Part shown: piece after piece, positions 44,877-56,938 of the stretch
Layout: every line of letters starts with the position of its first letter
How positions within the stretch are numbered: the stretch's first letter is position 1
Assembly (NCBI GenBank): GCA_022264855.1
Contig: JABYQU010000016.1
Span: 1-64,000 of the forward strand
DNA length: 64,000 nucleotides
Reading direction: 5' to 3'
Origin: Lenzites betulinus
Taxonomy: Eukaryota > Basidiomycota > Agaricomycetes > Polyporales > Polyporaceae
Position numbers and translations under genes: made by a program
Notes under the pieces: generated by a model
The model's input: only the letters and a program-made list of their open reading frames with translations
Database searches by the model: none
Told to the model about the DNA's origin: nothing

Positions 44877-47800
44877 CTACCATAAATCCACAACACCCCG
44901 CCCAGGGGAGATTACGCCCACCACCTTGCTGTACTCAAGCAGGTCCCCCCCGAGCGTCGCCACCATCTCACCCTCATCCGGGCTCCGTTCGATCCCAAGC
45001 AGCTTCTGGACATTGGTCGAGACCAGCGCAATCGCCTCTTCCTTCGAGATCGTGCTGCCTGCCTCCAACGCGGCCTTCATACCACGCCCAGAGTGTCAGC
45101 GATGCTCGGCAGGAGAAGCGAGAACGGACGACATACCCAGGCGGCGTCAAAGCGCGTGTTCAGCGCCTTGTCCGCATCGCGCACCCCGAGGCCGACGGTG
45201 ACCCCCTGCTCGAGCAGCACCCGCACCGCGCTCTTCTCCGTCAGCGGCGGGCCGGGCAGTCTGCCGCCGCCCATGAGCATATGTATCACGCAAGTCGACG
45301 ACGTGAGGACTTACATTCTGCGCGTCTCCCAGCTCTTGGGGAACGGCCGCGCGGGCGCGAGGATGACGCCGATGTCGGCCGCGCGCAGCTCGGCGGCGAG
45401 GAGGTGCGCCTCGTGCGCACCAGAGAGCGTGAGCTTGAGATGCGTGCCGAGCTCGTGTTCGACTTCGGCTTTGAGCGCGATCAGCGTCGCGATGATGTCC
45501 GCACTCTCGACGTCTACGACGAGTGGTGTTTCTCCCTGTATGCAAGTGTGCTCAGTGTCTTGAACTTTACGAGGTACGGGAAGCGGGCGAAGATACTCAC
45601 ATTCTTCACTTTATCGAGCCACACGCCGAGCTCACCCTCCTGCGGGTGCAGAAGCAGACGGCGCAGCGCACCAATCTGCGTGCTTACGCTCGGCACGCCC
45701 GACGGGTGGATGGCGACGTGTACGGCCCCCACAGCCTGGACCACCGCGCCGGGCTCGAGCTTATGCTGCGCTGCGAGCGAGAGAGCGGTGCTTGTGCCCG
45801 CGAGGAAGCCCCCACTGAGCGGGGCGACGACTCCCGTCGTCACGCCTGCGCGGTATGCCACGCTGCCAAGCGAGAGGTTAAGCACACCGCCGACAAAGGG
45901 ACGAAGGGCGATTACTCACAGTGCGTGGCGCGTCCCGAACTGCAGCCCGTCCACGGCGTGGATCAGCGCGCCCTTCCCGCCCGCGAGCTTCGGGACGCGC
46001 ACGCGCAGCGCGTCGAGCACGTATCCGTCCTTCGTCGACACCTCGCCCTGGATCTCCTCGAGCCCGAGCGCCGACCCGAACGTCGTGAGACCCGGTGCGA
46101 GCGACCCGCCCGCGAGGTCGACGTACTCCGCCGGCGCGCCCAGCGTGGCGGCGCGGACACACGCGCCCGCTGGCGCGTCGATGCAGAGGATCATCCCGTC
46201 CCGGACGACGACGCTGACGGGCCCCGGCGCGCGCATGGCAGCGACGTGCTCCGTGATGGCGCCGTCCGGGCTGGGGAGGTAGACGCTGCTCGCGTTGGTG
46301 AAGACGACGGTGCGCGCGAGCGAGGCTTTGGGCCCGAGCGGCGGGAGGCCGTCGTGCTCGAGCGCGGCGCGGGCCTCGGCGTCGAAGTTCGGCGTGCGGG
46401 GGAGCCGCTGGAAGGGCGCCGGTTTCGGGGTAGCGTAAGAGTGGGAGATTTGGGCGATGCCGTCGATCCATACTTGCTGCGGCGTCGCTCCGAGGGCGAG
46501 TGGGTGGCTGTCCCAGAGGACGATGTCTGATACGGTGTAAAGGTCAAGCCGACTCGAATGTGCCCACCCCGCAAACCAGGGAAAATCAATGCTTACCGGC
46601 ATCATAACCTGGGGTTATCATGAGTCTCGGACACTGTCCAGGTCAATCTAGTGATCGTACGTACCTTCTTTGAGGAATCCAATACGGTGATCCAATCCAA
46701 GGACAGTGGCGGGGGTGGCCGTGACAGCAGATAACGCAAGATTGTGTGGAAGGCCGTAGTAGTACGCTTGCTGCGCCTCGTAGAGCAAGAAGCGCGAGTC
46801 CAGCACGGGGTGGTCCGACTGATCACATCAACACCCGGTGTCAACACATCTGCTAGTTGGAATCGAAGTCAAGCGCGTGCGCACCTTCATAACGACTTTG
46901 ATACCGGCCTCGGCGAGGATGCGCGGCGCAAACTCGGAACCGCGGTACGACTCGCGCTTGTAGCGCATATGAGTCGCGAAGAGCGCAGCGGCGGGCGGCG
47001 TTCCTGCGGGATTCGCCATGAGCCGAGTCCGGTGCATACCGCGACCAGAAGCATACCGTATGCAGACTTGAGCGTGTCGGGGACGAGGTACGTCTCGTGC
47101 GCGTGGTGGAACGCGGCAATCTGGAACTGGAACTCATTCGAGATCCTCACGAGGTCGTCCAAGTCGACAGTTTCGTAGCAGTGCGTGTGGACCTGCAGGC
47201 TGTGGGTGAGCGCGGGCGAAAGCAGGGGAACACTGGTGGTCTGACCTTGACACGGCCCCGGAGAACGTCAACGAGGGCCTCCCACTGGAGATCCTCGGGG
47301 AACTCGCCGAGCCCCGACCATTGGCCACTCGTCGCCTTCGCGCAGTAGCCGTCTTGGGCCTCCTTGATCTGACGGGCCTTCTCGTACCCCTCGCGGAACG
47401 CCCACGCGGTGTCCATACGCGTGTTAGAGTACACACGGTCTGAGCAAACGTCAGTGCCCGCTCGGTCCTCGACGCGGGAAACGTACCCGGGTTCTCCCCG
47501 CAAGCATGTCTTGACAAATACAGGTCAACATCTCAAACAACTACAGCGACTCCGTGCAGCTCACTTCATCTGCCGGAACCGGAACTGCTTGCCGGAGTCG
47601 TACTCGCTGGAGTTGTACGGGTTCTCGAGGAGCATCCCCGTGGGCGAGTGGTCGGTCGGAGGGCGCAGCTTGATCACCACGCCCTGCCCCCCAATGGCGT
47701 TCGCAGAGCCCGGGAGGACAAGTGAGGTCTGCGCGCATGTGATCAGCAGGGCGAACGGGGAAGAGTATCGTCATAGTACGGACCGTGACGCCGCCGGACG

Positions 47801-48736
47801 CGCTGAGCCTGTACGCGTCGTCGTGTGTGTTCAGGCCGTCCAGAGCGCGAAGCCACTATGGATACACTCAGCCTCTGCTACGCTTCCGTGACTCCAGCAA
47901 TCGTGGATTTACCGGAAGAATGGGGCCTTTACGGGAGTTGCCATCGTTGGCCCCCGAGAGTGCAGGCGAAGCGTCGACTCCCCTGCAATGCATCGGCGTT
48001 AGCCCTGCCCGCGAGGTAGAAGACCGGGACGACTGACAAGTGGCTATGCATATCCACGATACTAGCAGAGTCGTCAGTACACCCATGGCACACAATACCG
48101 GACAGAACAAATACCCAGGCGTGACCCATCTCCCCTGCGCATCGACGCGGTTCAGATGCTCATACACCGCAAGGAGCCCTGGGTCAACATGGCCAATCCT
48201 GCGAATCAAGCCCTGGTCAAGGAGGACGTCGCCCTTGAGCACCTCGTGCCCGCCCCCGCCCCCAGTCCATATCGCCGCATTCTATCGCGCACAAACACAC
48301 ACATATGAGCATCGACCACTCGAGCGCGCTCAAGAGCAAGACCTACGGTGATGAGCGTCGCGTTCGTGCCCGGAACGAAGCGGTCTGAGCGGCTACGGCG
48401 CGCAAAGTCGGGTGCGCGGCTGCTCTGCGTCTCGAGCGAGCGGCACTTCTCCAGCGCATACGCAGCGTGTGCGGGATTGATCGCACCTCCATAAACCGTG
48501 CGGCGGTGTCCAAGGGTACCGGTAAATACGAAGAGAACACGCACAAACTGTAGCGCGAGGAGGATGGTAGCGGCAGAGAGCAGGATGCGGGACGTGCGGC
48601 TCTTCAGATAGCGAGGGCTCCTAGAGTCGGGTGTACCTGCTACAGAGTGCAATCGAGCGTGGTCTAGTTGGATGTTGGTTAGTCCATCGTCCGCCTTGGA
48701 CGTCCGCCGGGAGACGGGACTCGGATTCGGATACAT
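44877..48736 (-). CDS. Membrane-anchored amidohydrolase-superfamily protein
   Basis: The chosen start MYPNPSPVSRRTSKADDG gives a cytosolic tail and one membrane helix (ILLSAATILLALQFVRVLF), so a type II protein with a lumenal or extracellular enzyme domain. The metal-dependent hydrolase fold follows: VLLDQGLIRRIGHVD, RWVTPGIVDMHSHL (His-x-His metal ligands), LGVDASPALSGANDGNS, NTRMDTAWAFREGYEKAR, IAAFHHAHETYLVPDTL, SDHPVLDSR, GLDHRIGFL, LWDSHPLALGATPQQVWIDG, then a second, more diverged half (GLEEIQGEVSTKDG, AYRAGVTTGVVAPLSGGF, GGDLLEYSKVVGVISPGR). It ends GVVDLW. More than ten short introns. The family is common in Agaricomycetes and often labelled carbohydrate esterase 9 or imidazolonepropionase-like. 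The substrate is unknown. Confidence 0.8.
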
Positions 48737-49161
48737 GATCGACGCCAAGTGAACGCGGCCAAGAGACAGCTTCGTGCGCGTCCCAGCGTCGCGGCCGAGG
48801 ACTTTGAGGGATACACGGCCTGTGGGAATGCTGACCGAGCGCGGTGGGGAACTTGGAGAGAGAGCGTACGGTGGCTGCGTGAACGGCGCGCACCGGTCCC
48901 TATCTTGCACGCGCACTGGGCGCGCGACCTGCGCCATATGCGAGCGGTCACGTGCGTTTCACCCATGTGCCTGTCTAAGTGTCTTGCACTGTAGTGACTG
49001 TACTTAAAGTTACCAGTTCGTGCGTAACCCACCGGTGTCTGTCTTGCACTGTACTTACCAGTGATAGCTTCAAGGCATCATATAACTACAAACACCTCAA
49101 GAACGTACTTGAACATCGCACGCGCCTATTGATCGCTGCTTCTCGCCTCCCACCACTCGCC
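48737..49161. promoter_or_regulatory. Shared divergent upstream region with short repeats
   Basis: 425 bp between two start codons. The motif gtcttgcactgta(ct)... occurs near 48,980 and 49,041, each followed by a cttaccagt-like word. The role of this small duplication is unknown. Confidence 0.35.
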
Positions 49162-51650
49162 ATGGCCGCCGCCTCGTCCCAGCACGCAAAGGGCCACACA
49201 TCCCCCGCAAAGGTACGTAGCCCCGTCTCCCGCCCGATTCCCCTCGAAGCTGTACAGAAGATTTGATGTCAAGTTTGATCTGCCTCTTCGTACTGCGAAG
49301 CCCTCCCACACTCTTCGCACTCCTCTCCCAGCTCTCGCGGGCATAGAGCCCTCCCTTCGCACTCGTCTGACCGCTCTTCCTTCTTCCAGCCATCTTCCTC
49401 TGCGCGCATCTATGACTCCAAGCTTGTCTCGCGAGAAATGCACCGCCTAGGCAACCTTGCTCATCTCCCTGCTCTCGCTCTCGCGCCCTCTCTCTCTGCT
49501 ACGCCCTCGAACATAACGCTCGCTTCTCATATGGCCCCTCCCTCTGGCGCTGGCTCTGCTGCCCTATCCGCGAGCACACTTGCTGCGGAGAGCCCGTGGA
49601 TGTCTCTCCACGTCCTTATCCTGCCGCTTTTCAATGAGGAACCCCTTCGCGTGCCCATGTAAGTACTTTCGCTGCTTCATATTCGGTGTCGGCCAGTACA
49701 TCGCGCGTCGCCACACAAATCTTCGTCGAAACCGTGTTCCGTCGGCGCGCTCAGGTGCACGCCGCCGCTTGCCTTCGCAGGACGTCCTGTCAACCTCTGT
49801 ATCAGCTAGACTACCCGGTGCTACGATCATGGGGATCCCCGTAGAGTGATCAGCACGAGAATGGGATTACTACAGGCATAGGGTATAGTTGTGTGAGCCC
49901 ATCTTCGTCAGGCCGAGTCGTCTAAAGCCTTGAAGTGCTTGTTCCCTTTTCTCTGATACCATTGGAGTCTTGCCTCGTACACGAGACTGACAATGAAACA
50001 CAGCGAGGACCTGAACACCCTTGTTAAACGGCACATCCAAACGGTTGTCGCCGCCGCACCCGGCAAGGCGGTCGCGGCCCTCGAACACGACACGTTCGAG
50101 CTCATTGCCGCAGGCATGGTCACCTTCGCCGCGCGCCTCGCTGGCGCCGCCGACGACCGCCTCATTCCCCGCCTCGTCGAACTTTGGAGCTCCTTCTGGA
50201 CACGCGTCTTGCCCTACCTGGAGGGGGCGCTCCTTCCGCTCCAGACTGACTCGATCCTCTCGTCCCTCTATAGGCTGCCGAAGGCGGTCAGACCGGCGTC
50301 GCCCACCGCGCTCGCGCAGAACGGGAAAGGTCCGTCGGGCGGTGCTGGTGCGAGTGTTCTCCTGCCCACGGCAGGCGGCGGGACCCAAATCGAGGTGCGC
50401 GCACTCGCGCTCGTCGCATTCCGCGACCGGATCGTCCTCCCCCTCTTCCCGCGACTCTACGCGCAGATGAGCATGCTGCCCACGAAGGACGAGCCAGACG
50501 GCGAGGCCGCACCTCCATCGAGCAGCAGCGAGCCGTACCAGGGGCGACTGCAACAGATGTACGTCTCTCACACATCACCCGCAACTGCGCTGACCACCCA
50601 CCAGGCTCCTCATCCTCGTTTCCCAACGCTCGCAGCGCCTCGTCACCCTTTCCCTCACCGCGCCCCCGCCTCCGCCCTCTGCCGGCGAAGCCGCGCTCGC
50701 CCGCCTCCTCCGGGCCATGCATGCCCCCGCACTCTCCCAACATCCCGGCGCAGGCGTCGGCGTCGGCGTCGGCGCAGGCGGCGACACCAAGATCCCGCGT
50801 GGTGCGCCCTCCTTCCTCTCCGCCGGGCTCCCGCGCGACCGGCGCGGCCGCATCGGCGCGCGCGGGGGGAGCGAGAGCGTCGCGGGAACAACAGGCAACA
50901 CCGCTGGGGGCGCTGAGCTCGACGCACGCGGACGCTGGCGGCTGCAGGAGGACGAGGAGGGCGCGGAGGAGGGAGAGCAGTGGCACCCCCGTGCGGCGGG
51001 CGAGGAGCGGTACCGGTATGGGTACGGGTACGGGTACGAGGTGGACACGCCGCGCGGGGGCAGATCGTTTACAGACATAGGGCGGGAGCAGGACAAGGAG
51101 CTGTTGGAGAGCCTAAGGTGCGTGTTCTGATCATGGTGTGGGTGGGTCTGGGTCTGATCATGTATGTGGGTGAGCAGGAGTCCGGACCCGGAGACGACGG
51201 CGCGGATGGGCGCGGCAGGGTGGGGAATGGGCAATGGATACCAGGACGACGTGTATGACGACGACGAATGGGAAGAAGCAGACGAAGGGGAGGAGGTGCA
51301 CAACGAACATATGGACTGGGACTCGGCACAGGTATGCTCGTTTTTGTTTCCACTCCATCGTCAGTCAAACTAAGGAGCAGCGCCAGGCGGTCGTGGAGCG
51401 CATGGTGGGAATCAAGAACGACTCGCTCCCGCCTACGCCTTCCGCGCGCGAGCAGCATCAACAACTTTTGCAACAACAGCAACAGCAGCAGATGCAACTG
51501 CAACAACAACTGCAGCAGCAGCAGCAATCGCAGTTGCCGCTGCCTCCTCCGCCCGCCCCTCCGCCGACACAGCCCCTGCCCCCGTTACCGCCCACGCCGC
51601 AACAGCAGCAGCCGATGCCACCGCAGGATGCTCGCAGACGGGTCATATAA
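49162..51650 (+). CDS. HbrB-family TORC2 subunit (Bit61/PROTOR type)
   Basis: HbrB/Bit61 proteins are accessory subunits of TOR complex 2, which signals to actin, sphingolipid and wall-integrity kinases. The start MAAASSQHAKGHTSPAK leads after an intron into KPSSSARIYDSKLVSREM. The HbrB core is PWMSLHVLILPLFNEEPLRV, IEDLNTLVKRHIQTVV, LIPRLVELWSSFWTRVLPYL, LPLQTDSILSSLYRLPKAV and RALALVAFRDRIVLPLFPRL. After LLILVSQRSQRLVTLSLTAP come a Gly/Arg-rich region, YRYGYGYGYE, an acidic stretch (DDVYDDDEWEEADEGEE) and a polyglutamine/polyproline tail ending DARRRVI. Five introns, the longest about 340 bp (49661-50003). The last intron uses an AAG acceptor. Confidence 0.85.
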
Positions 51651-51943
51651 TGCAATGATGGTCTTCGTCTTGCTCAGTTCGATTTCTTGGGACAGGCGTC
51701 CGTGCAGCATGGGTGATATATAGGTGAGAGCCTTCGGTCCGTGTAAAGTGTATGGACGTGTATTCTGTATTGTAGATAATTTGACTGTTTCTCTCGCGCC
51801 GTTCGTCGGTCTCTGCATGTGAATTTGTGCTCATTGCCATACGTTGAGAGCGGGAAGCGGCGCAAACTCGGAAGAAAACAACACAGCACAGCCCAGCGCA
51901 ACAAAGACAGCAAATCGGGAACAGCATGATCAGCACGGACACA

Positions 51944-53291
51944 TCACGGACGGGGAAGGGCAGGGCGCAGCGTAAGAATATACCACAGCGTCCGCACCGC
52001 GTGCGCAGACGCGCGGAAGCAGCGCACGACCCAATGCTCTCCGCGCGGGACGAGCCGCGCGCGGAGCGTCCACGAGCCGAGGGTGCCCACAAGGCTGTCG
52101 AAACGGGCTGCAACCTCACTCATGGTGGGCCGGCGCGATGGATCGTCTTGCACCATATCGGCGACAAGCGGCTGGAGGACCTCCGCCCCGACGAAGTCCT
52201 GCGTGCGCGTCAGAACGCAAGGGTATTGAAGCAGGGTTTCGGGATGCATCTGGAGCAGACGTACCCTCAGGAAGGCCGTGTGCATGGCGTTGCCGAGGTA
52301 GTACACATCCGTCGGGAACGGGTCGCAGGGTTCCAAGGACTTCGCAAACTCTGGCACCGTCTTGTCCCCACCGAAAATTGGCCATGCGCGGGGCGGGCCC
52401 GCCGCCGGGTCATACTTGCGCGCGAGGCCGAAGTCGATGAAGTAGTACTTCACGGGGCGGCGAAGTGGAAGAGGTCCGGCAGGAGCCCGCGCGGGTCCAT
52501 CATGATGTTCTGCCTGCCGCAGTCCCTGCATAATTGAAGTAGTAGTCAGACAACGGGCGAAAGTCACGACGAGCTGGGCGATGCGTGCTCACCGATGCGC
52601 TACGTGCTGCGCATGGATGAACTCCAAGCCCTGAACGTGAACGTTGAACAGCGTTGGTCAACCAGGTCCATGGAGCGGCGTTCAGCCTTTCAGGCCAATG
52701 TCAGCTAGAACGCAAACACACCTCAATGAGCTGCCGACAACACTCCAGCACCTCCCCCACACTCCGGAAGCGCGGATCGTCGAACTCCCGGAGCAGCGGC
52801 ATCACCACCAGCTGCAGCCTCCCGTCCCCGGGCACGTCCAACACGTCGAGCACGGGCACGCAGTGATTCCTCTCATCGCTGGCGAGTGGCCCGGACGAGA
52901 GGAATGTCGCGATGTCTATCTCGTGCGGGAACCGCGGCTGCAGCACCCGCTTGAGCGTGACGACCGCGCCGTCCGCGATCCTGGTGGCGTCCAGGACATG
53001 TCCTTGCTGGGGCCCGGGAAATTATCAATCAGACGAGTGCACACTGGCACGGCGTAGACATGCACACGAAGCGCACGATGATGTTCTCCCCGTCTTCGCA
53101 CATGAAGAGGTCGGCCCCCGTCGCGTGCCACGACGGGACCCAGTCGGGCCTGTAGCGCGGACGGAGCATGTAGCCCCGCTCCTGCAGCCACACCTGGTGC
53201 TCGCGCCACCAGACTTCGGCCTCGCTGAGGTCGCCCGCGAAGCGGCGCTCGTATTTCGATTTCGGGTTCGGGGTGGCGGGCTGGCGGACAT
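51944..53291 (-). pseudogene. Protein-kinase-like gene with a frameshift before the DFG segment
   Basis: The gene encodes a small kinase-like protein of a fungal-type family: DLSEAEVWWREHQVWLQERG and WHATGADLFMCEDGENII, then VLDATRIADGAVVTLKRV (ATP-site Lys), RNHCVPVLDVLDVPGDGRL, GLEFIHAQHVAHR-DCGRQNIM (HRD-like with catalytic Asp and Asn), YYFIDFGLARKY (DFG) and DVYYLGNAMHTAFL. Near 52,463, between PDLFHF and RRPVKYY, one base is missing. The upstream frame stops at TGA while the conserved part continues in the next frame. A second one-base discrepancy lies just after the ATG at 53291, although another start could explain that. Introns elsewhere join cleanly. Either a recent pseudogene or an assembly error. 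Confidence 0.6.
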
Positions 53292-54044
53292 CGTGGATGT
53301 GAATGGGACGGAGACGGGAGGGTGAGATTGGGACGTACGTGCGGCGGGGGAGGGAGGACTGGTACTTAAAGTTACTGAGTCTGAGTACAATAAGCTGCCG
53401 ACAGAACTTGAAAACTTGATAGCCGGCAGCTTTCTATTATACTGACCGGTGAGATACCGGACGATCACAACAACACACCTCTTGGACTCGCAGACCTTGT
53501 TCTAAGTCTTGTTCCATCCTTGCACTCCTCCGTCCATCAAACACGCTCACACCCACGCAAAATCGAGTCCGAATCCATCTACAGCATTGCGCCAACGCAC
53601 CCCCGCAAGTGGGGAGGTGCATGCTAAAAACTAGTAGTACAAGCAGGTACCGCGGCGTGCACATCACATCACAGAGCAAAAATCGAGTCGAGCCGAGCCA
53701 AGACGACGAATCGGGGTTGGAATACAGATTAAGAAAACAGGGGGCGGACAACATTGCGAGGGAGCACGACACAGAGACCAGAGACCGTCCATCTTGATTT
53801 CGAGGGGAAAGGGGAGTAGCGTAGGGTGGGGGGCGGGATGAATAATATACGGATGCGCGGGCGGGGAGACGGGCGATGGGTTCCAGATTTCCAGGGGGCG
53901 GGATACAAAATGCGGAGTGGGGCGGGCGGGCTTCTTGCTGGGACGTGCGTGCGTGCGGTCGGTCGTTCTGTGCTTCGTTCGTCGGGGGGCGTAGTGGTCG
54001 TACAACTCATTTCATCAACTTGCTTTGGGGGGGAAGGGGGCGCC
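53292..54044. other. Intergenic region without a recognised gene
   Basis: 753 bp between the kinase-like gene and the zinc-finger gene. Only short frames and no repeat. Confidence 0.35.
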
Positions 54045-56938
54045 TCACGACTCCTCCGACGCCTCCTTCTTCAACCACTCCTCATCCGTCGCATTCGCCG
54101 CCTCAGCAGCGTCCACCGCCTCCAACAGCTCCGCATCCGCGTCCGCGTCCCCCTCGCCCTCGCCCTCGCCCTCCCCATCCCCATCCGCGTCCTCCGCCTC
54201 CGCCTCCCCGTCGATCTCCCCGTCCACCTCGTCCCCCTCCGCATCGACCTCCTCCCCGTCCGCGTCCACGTCCATCAGCTCCGACGACTTCGACTTCCCG
54301 TCCGACCCGCGCGGGCTCCCGTGCCCGTGCCCGTTCCCGCGCAGCGCGCCCGCGCGCGGCGAGCGGCTCGCAGACCGGCTGCTCCCGCTCCCGCTCCCAC
54401 TTCCGCTCGTATGGTGCCCGTTCACGGCCATCGCGAGCGACGCCTTATGCCCGTGCCCATGCGCATGCGCGTGCCAGTCACGACCAGCGACGCGCGCCCC
54501 GCGCGAGCGCGGCGTGCCGTCGTACCGCGCCTCGTCGTCGCCCGTGCCCGAGTTCGGGAGCGTCGCGATGGCAGGCGGGGTCGGCGGCGACCGCCCCGCG
54601 CCGTTCCCGTTCCCGTTGCTCGCGTAGTGCGCGTGCGGGGTGGACGGCCCGGTGCGGTCGTACGCGCGGTCGCGGTCGTGCCGCACGTACGAGCTGCTGT
54701 GCGGGGAGGAGCTGCTGGACGACGGGAGGAGGTGCGTGCCGCTGGGCCCGAGGCGCGAGTGGGAAGAGGCGGCGGCGGAGGAGGACGGGTGGATGTGCAT
54801 CGTCTCGGAGCGGTGCAGCGCGCGGCCGTTGGGCGCGGCCTGCGGTGCGCCGGACGGGTGGACCGCCGCGGGCGGGTGGTGCAGCTGCGCGGAGACGCTC
54901 TGGCTGTCGAGTGTCCCGCGGCGCTCCACGCGCTTCATCTTCTTGCGGCACCTGTCGATGCGAGAATGCGGGATCGCGGTCAGCCACGATAGCGGGAGTT
55001 AGCGGCTCGATTGCGCGAACGCACCTGTCGCAGACCGTGCCGGGTCCCTCGGGACCGGGACCCCACTTCTCGACGCACTTGCCCTCCTTGTAGCGGCCGG
55101 GCTGGCCGCACTGGCGGCAGATGCGCTGCCCGGAGGCGTTCGTCGGCGGGTACCCGCCGCCGAGGTTCGTCGGACCAGAGATGACGCTCCCCGTCGGGCC
55201 TGCATCGCGCCGTCAGCACCCCCATCACGCACCCGAAGCACGAGGACGCTCACCGAGAGTCAGCACGCTGCTGTTGGCGCTCGCCGTCTGCGCCAGCCCC
55301 GCGCCGCCAGACTTGTTCTTCTTCACCGGCGCGCCCGTCACGGGCGGCGTGAAGATGTGCATCTGGTACGTGTGCTGCTCGCCGTTCACCGTCTGCGCCG
55401 CGTCCTGCGCCGCGCCGTCGGCGGCGTACCCGCTCGCGTGCGGCTGCACGGCGGCGGACGCGTAAGCGCGCGGGGGCACGGCGAGGTACTCGGCGCGCCC
55501 GGGCGAGGGCGAGCGGTGGTGCGCGGACGGGTGCAGATGCGCGGCGGGGTGCATCGCGCGCACATGCCCGTCGGGCCCGGGGCGCTCGTCCGCGGGCGTC
55601 GTCGTCGCCTCGATGAGCATCTCCTCGAGGCTGAGCGAGCTCGCGCGCGAGCGGCTGCGGCTGCGCGAGGAGTGGTCGCGCCCGCGCGACGTGGAGCGGC
55701 CGCGGCGGTGGTGCGCGTGCTCCAGCGGGGCCCCGAGCGCGTACCGCGCGGCGGGCGCGTCGTCGCGCTCCGAGCGGCGGTGGGAGTAGTGCTGCTGGTA
55801 GCGCGGGTAGATCGCCGGGAGGGTGTTCGAGTGGTGGGCGTGCGGGGGCGAGCGATCGGCGGTGGTGCCGTTCAGTACATAGGCGGGCGAATTGGAGGGC
55901 TGCGAAAGCGTCATGAGTACATAAGTCAATCTGTGCGGCGCGTCTACGTCCCGCGCCCACGGCGATACGCCACCCGCGTCCACCTGCGCCGCCGACGCGA
56001 CCGCGCAGCGCGCCATACACTGGCGCATGACGCCACATGGGCGGGCTCGATACCGCAGCTCCCGCTACGATGCCCGGGGTGGCGGTACGAGGAGCAAAGA
56101 CTCACCGAGAGGCTGAAACGGTCGCGGCCGCGATCAGAGTCGCGATCGGGGCGGGGACGCTTCGCGGGCGGCGGGGCACCAGGCCCGGAGAGGACGCCGT
56201 TGTAGGCGGCGTCCATGCTGCCCGCGCGCGGGCGGACGCGACTTGAGCTGGCGCTGGGCGGCGGGGGGAGGGCGACGGACGGAAACGGCTGCGAGGAGGA
56301 GCCCGCGGCGCGTGCGCGGCTGCCGGAGGGGTGGGAGCGGGAGAAGGAGGAGGAGGAGGCGGGGAGGGGCTGCTGCGGCGCGGGGCCGGCGCCGGGCTGC
56401 TGGAGGGCGGAGGGGAGGTAGATGGTGTGGATGGGGACGATGGGGCCGCCGGCCTCTGCGACGAAGCGGGAGAACTGGGCGCGGACGTCGGAGTTACGGA
56501 GCTCGAGGTGGGCGAGGGCGCGGTCGAAGTCGGCCCAGGACTCCTGGAGCATGCGGAGGCGGGCCTCGGCCTCGTCGCGCTGCTGCTCTGCGCGGTCTGC
56601 GCGGTTCTCGGAGTCGACGATGGCCTTGCGGGCGGCGTCGGAGAGGTGGGGCTTTGGGGGCGGGCCCTGGGCGGCGGAGCCCTGGGCGGGGGGCTGGGGG
56701 GCGACTGGGAGGCCTGGAAGGTGGCGAGGAGGCGTTCTGCTTTCTCGGCGCGCCGCTTGAGGGACGCGAGCTCGGACTTGAGGCCCTCTGCCTCCTGGAG
56801 GCTCTTGGTGAGCAGCGCGGCGAGCTGGGAGGTGGAGGTGGGGGCGGGGGGTGTGGGGGCGTCGCCGTTGGGGAGGGGCGCGGGCTCGTCTCTGTGGACG
56901 GGGGGCGCGGGGGGCGGGGGCTGCGGGGACGCGGACAT
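54045..56938 (-). CDS. Zinc-finger regulator with coiled coil (GATA-like CxxC...CxxC)
   Basis: The start MSASPQPPPPAPPVHRDE leads into a coiled coil (QLAALLTKSLQEAEGLKSEL, ASLKRRAEKAERLLATFQ), then RKAIVDSENRADRAEQQRDE and LQESWADFDRALAHLELRN. Long Ser/Pro/His-rich segments and an Arg/Ser repeat (HSSRSRSRSRASSL) follow. The zinc module is ICRQCGQPGRYKEGKC, EKWGPGPEGPGTVCDRC, RKKMKRVERR: two C-x2-C pairs 25 residues apart, longer than the usual GATA loop but with a GATA-like basic tail. The C-terminus is extremely acidic (DVDADGEEVDAEGDE) and ends KKEASEES. Between the two coiled-coil parts (about 56,660-56,740) the frame changes by one base amid runs of six C's. This could be a sequencing indel, a GC-AG intron or a true lesion. 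Confidence 0.65.
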
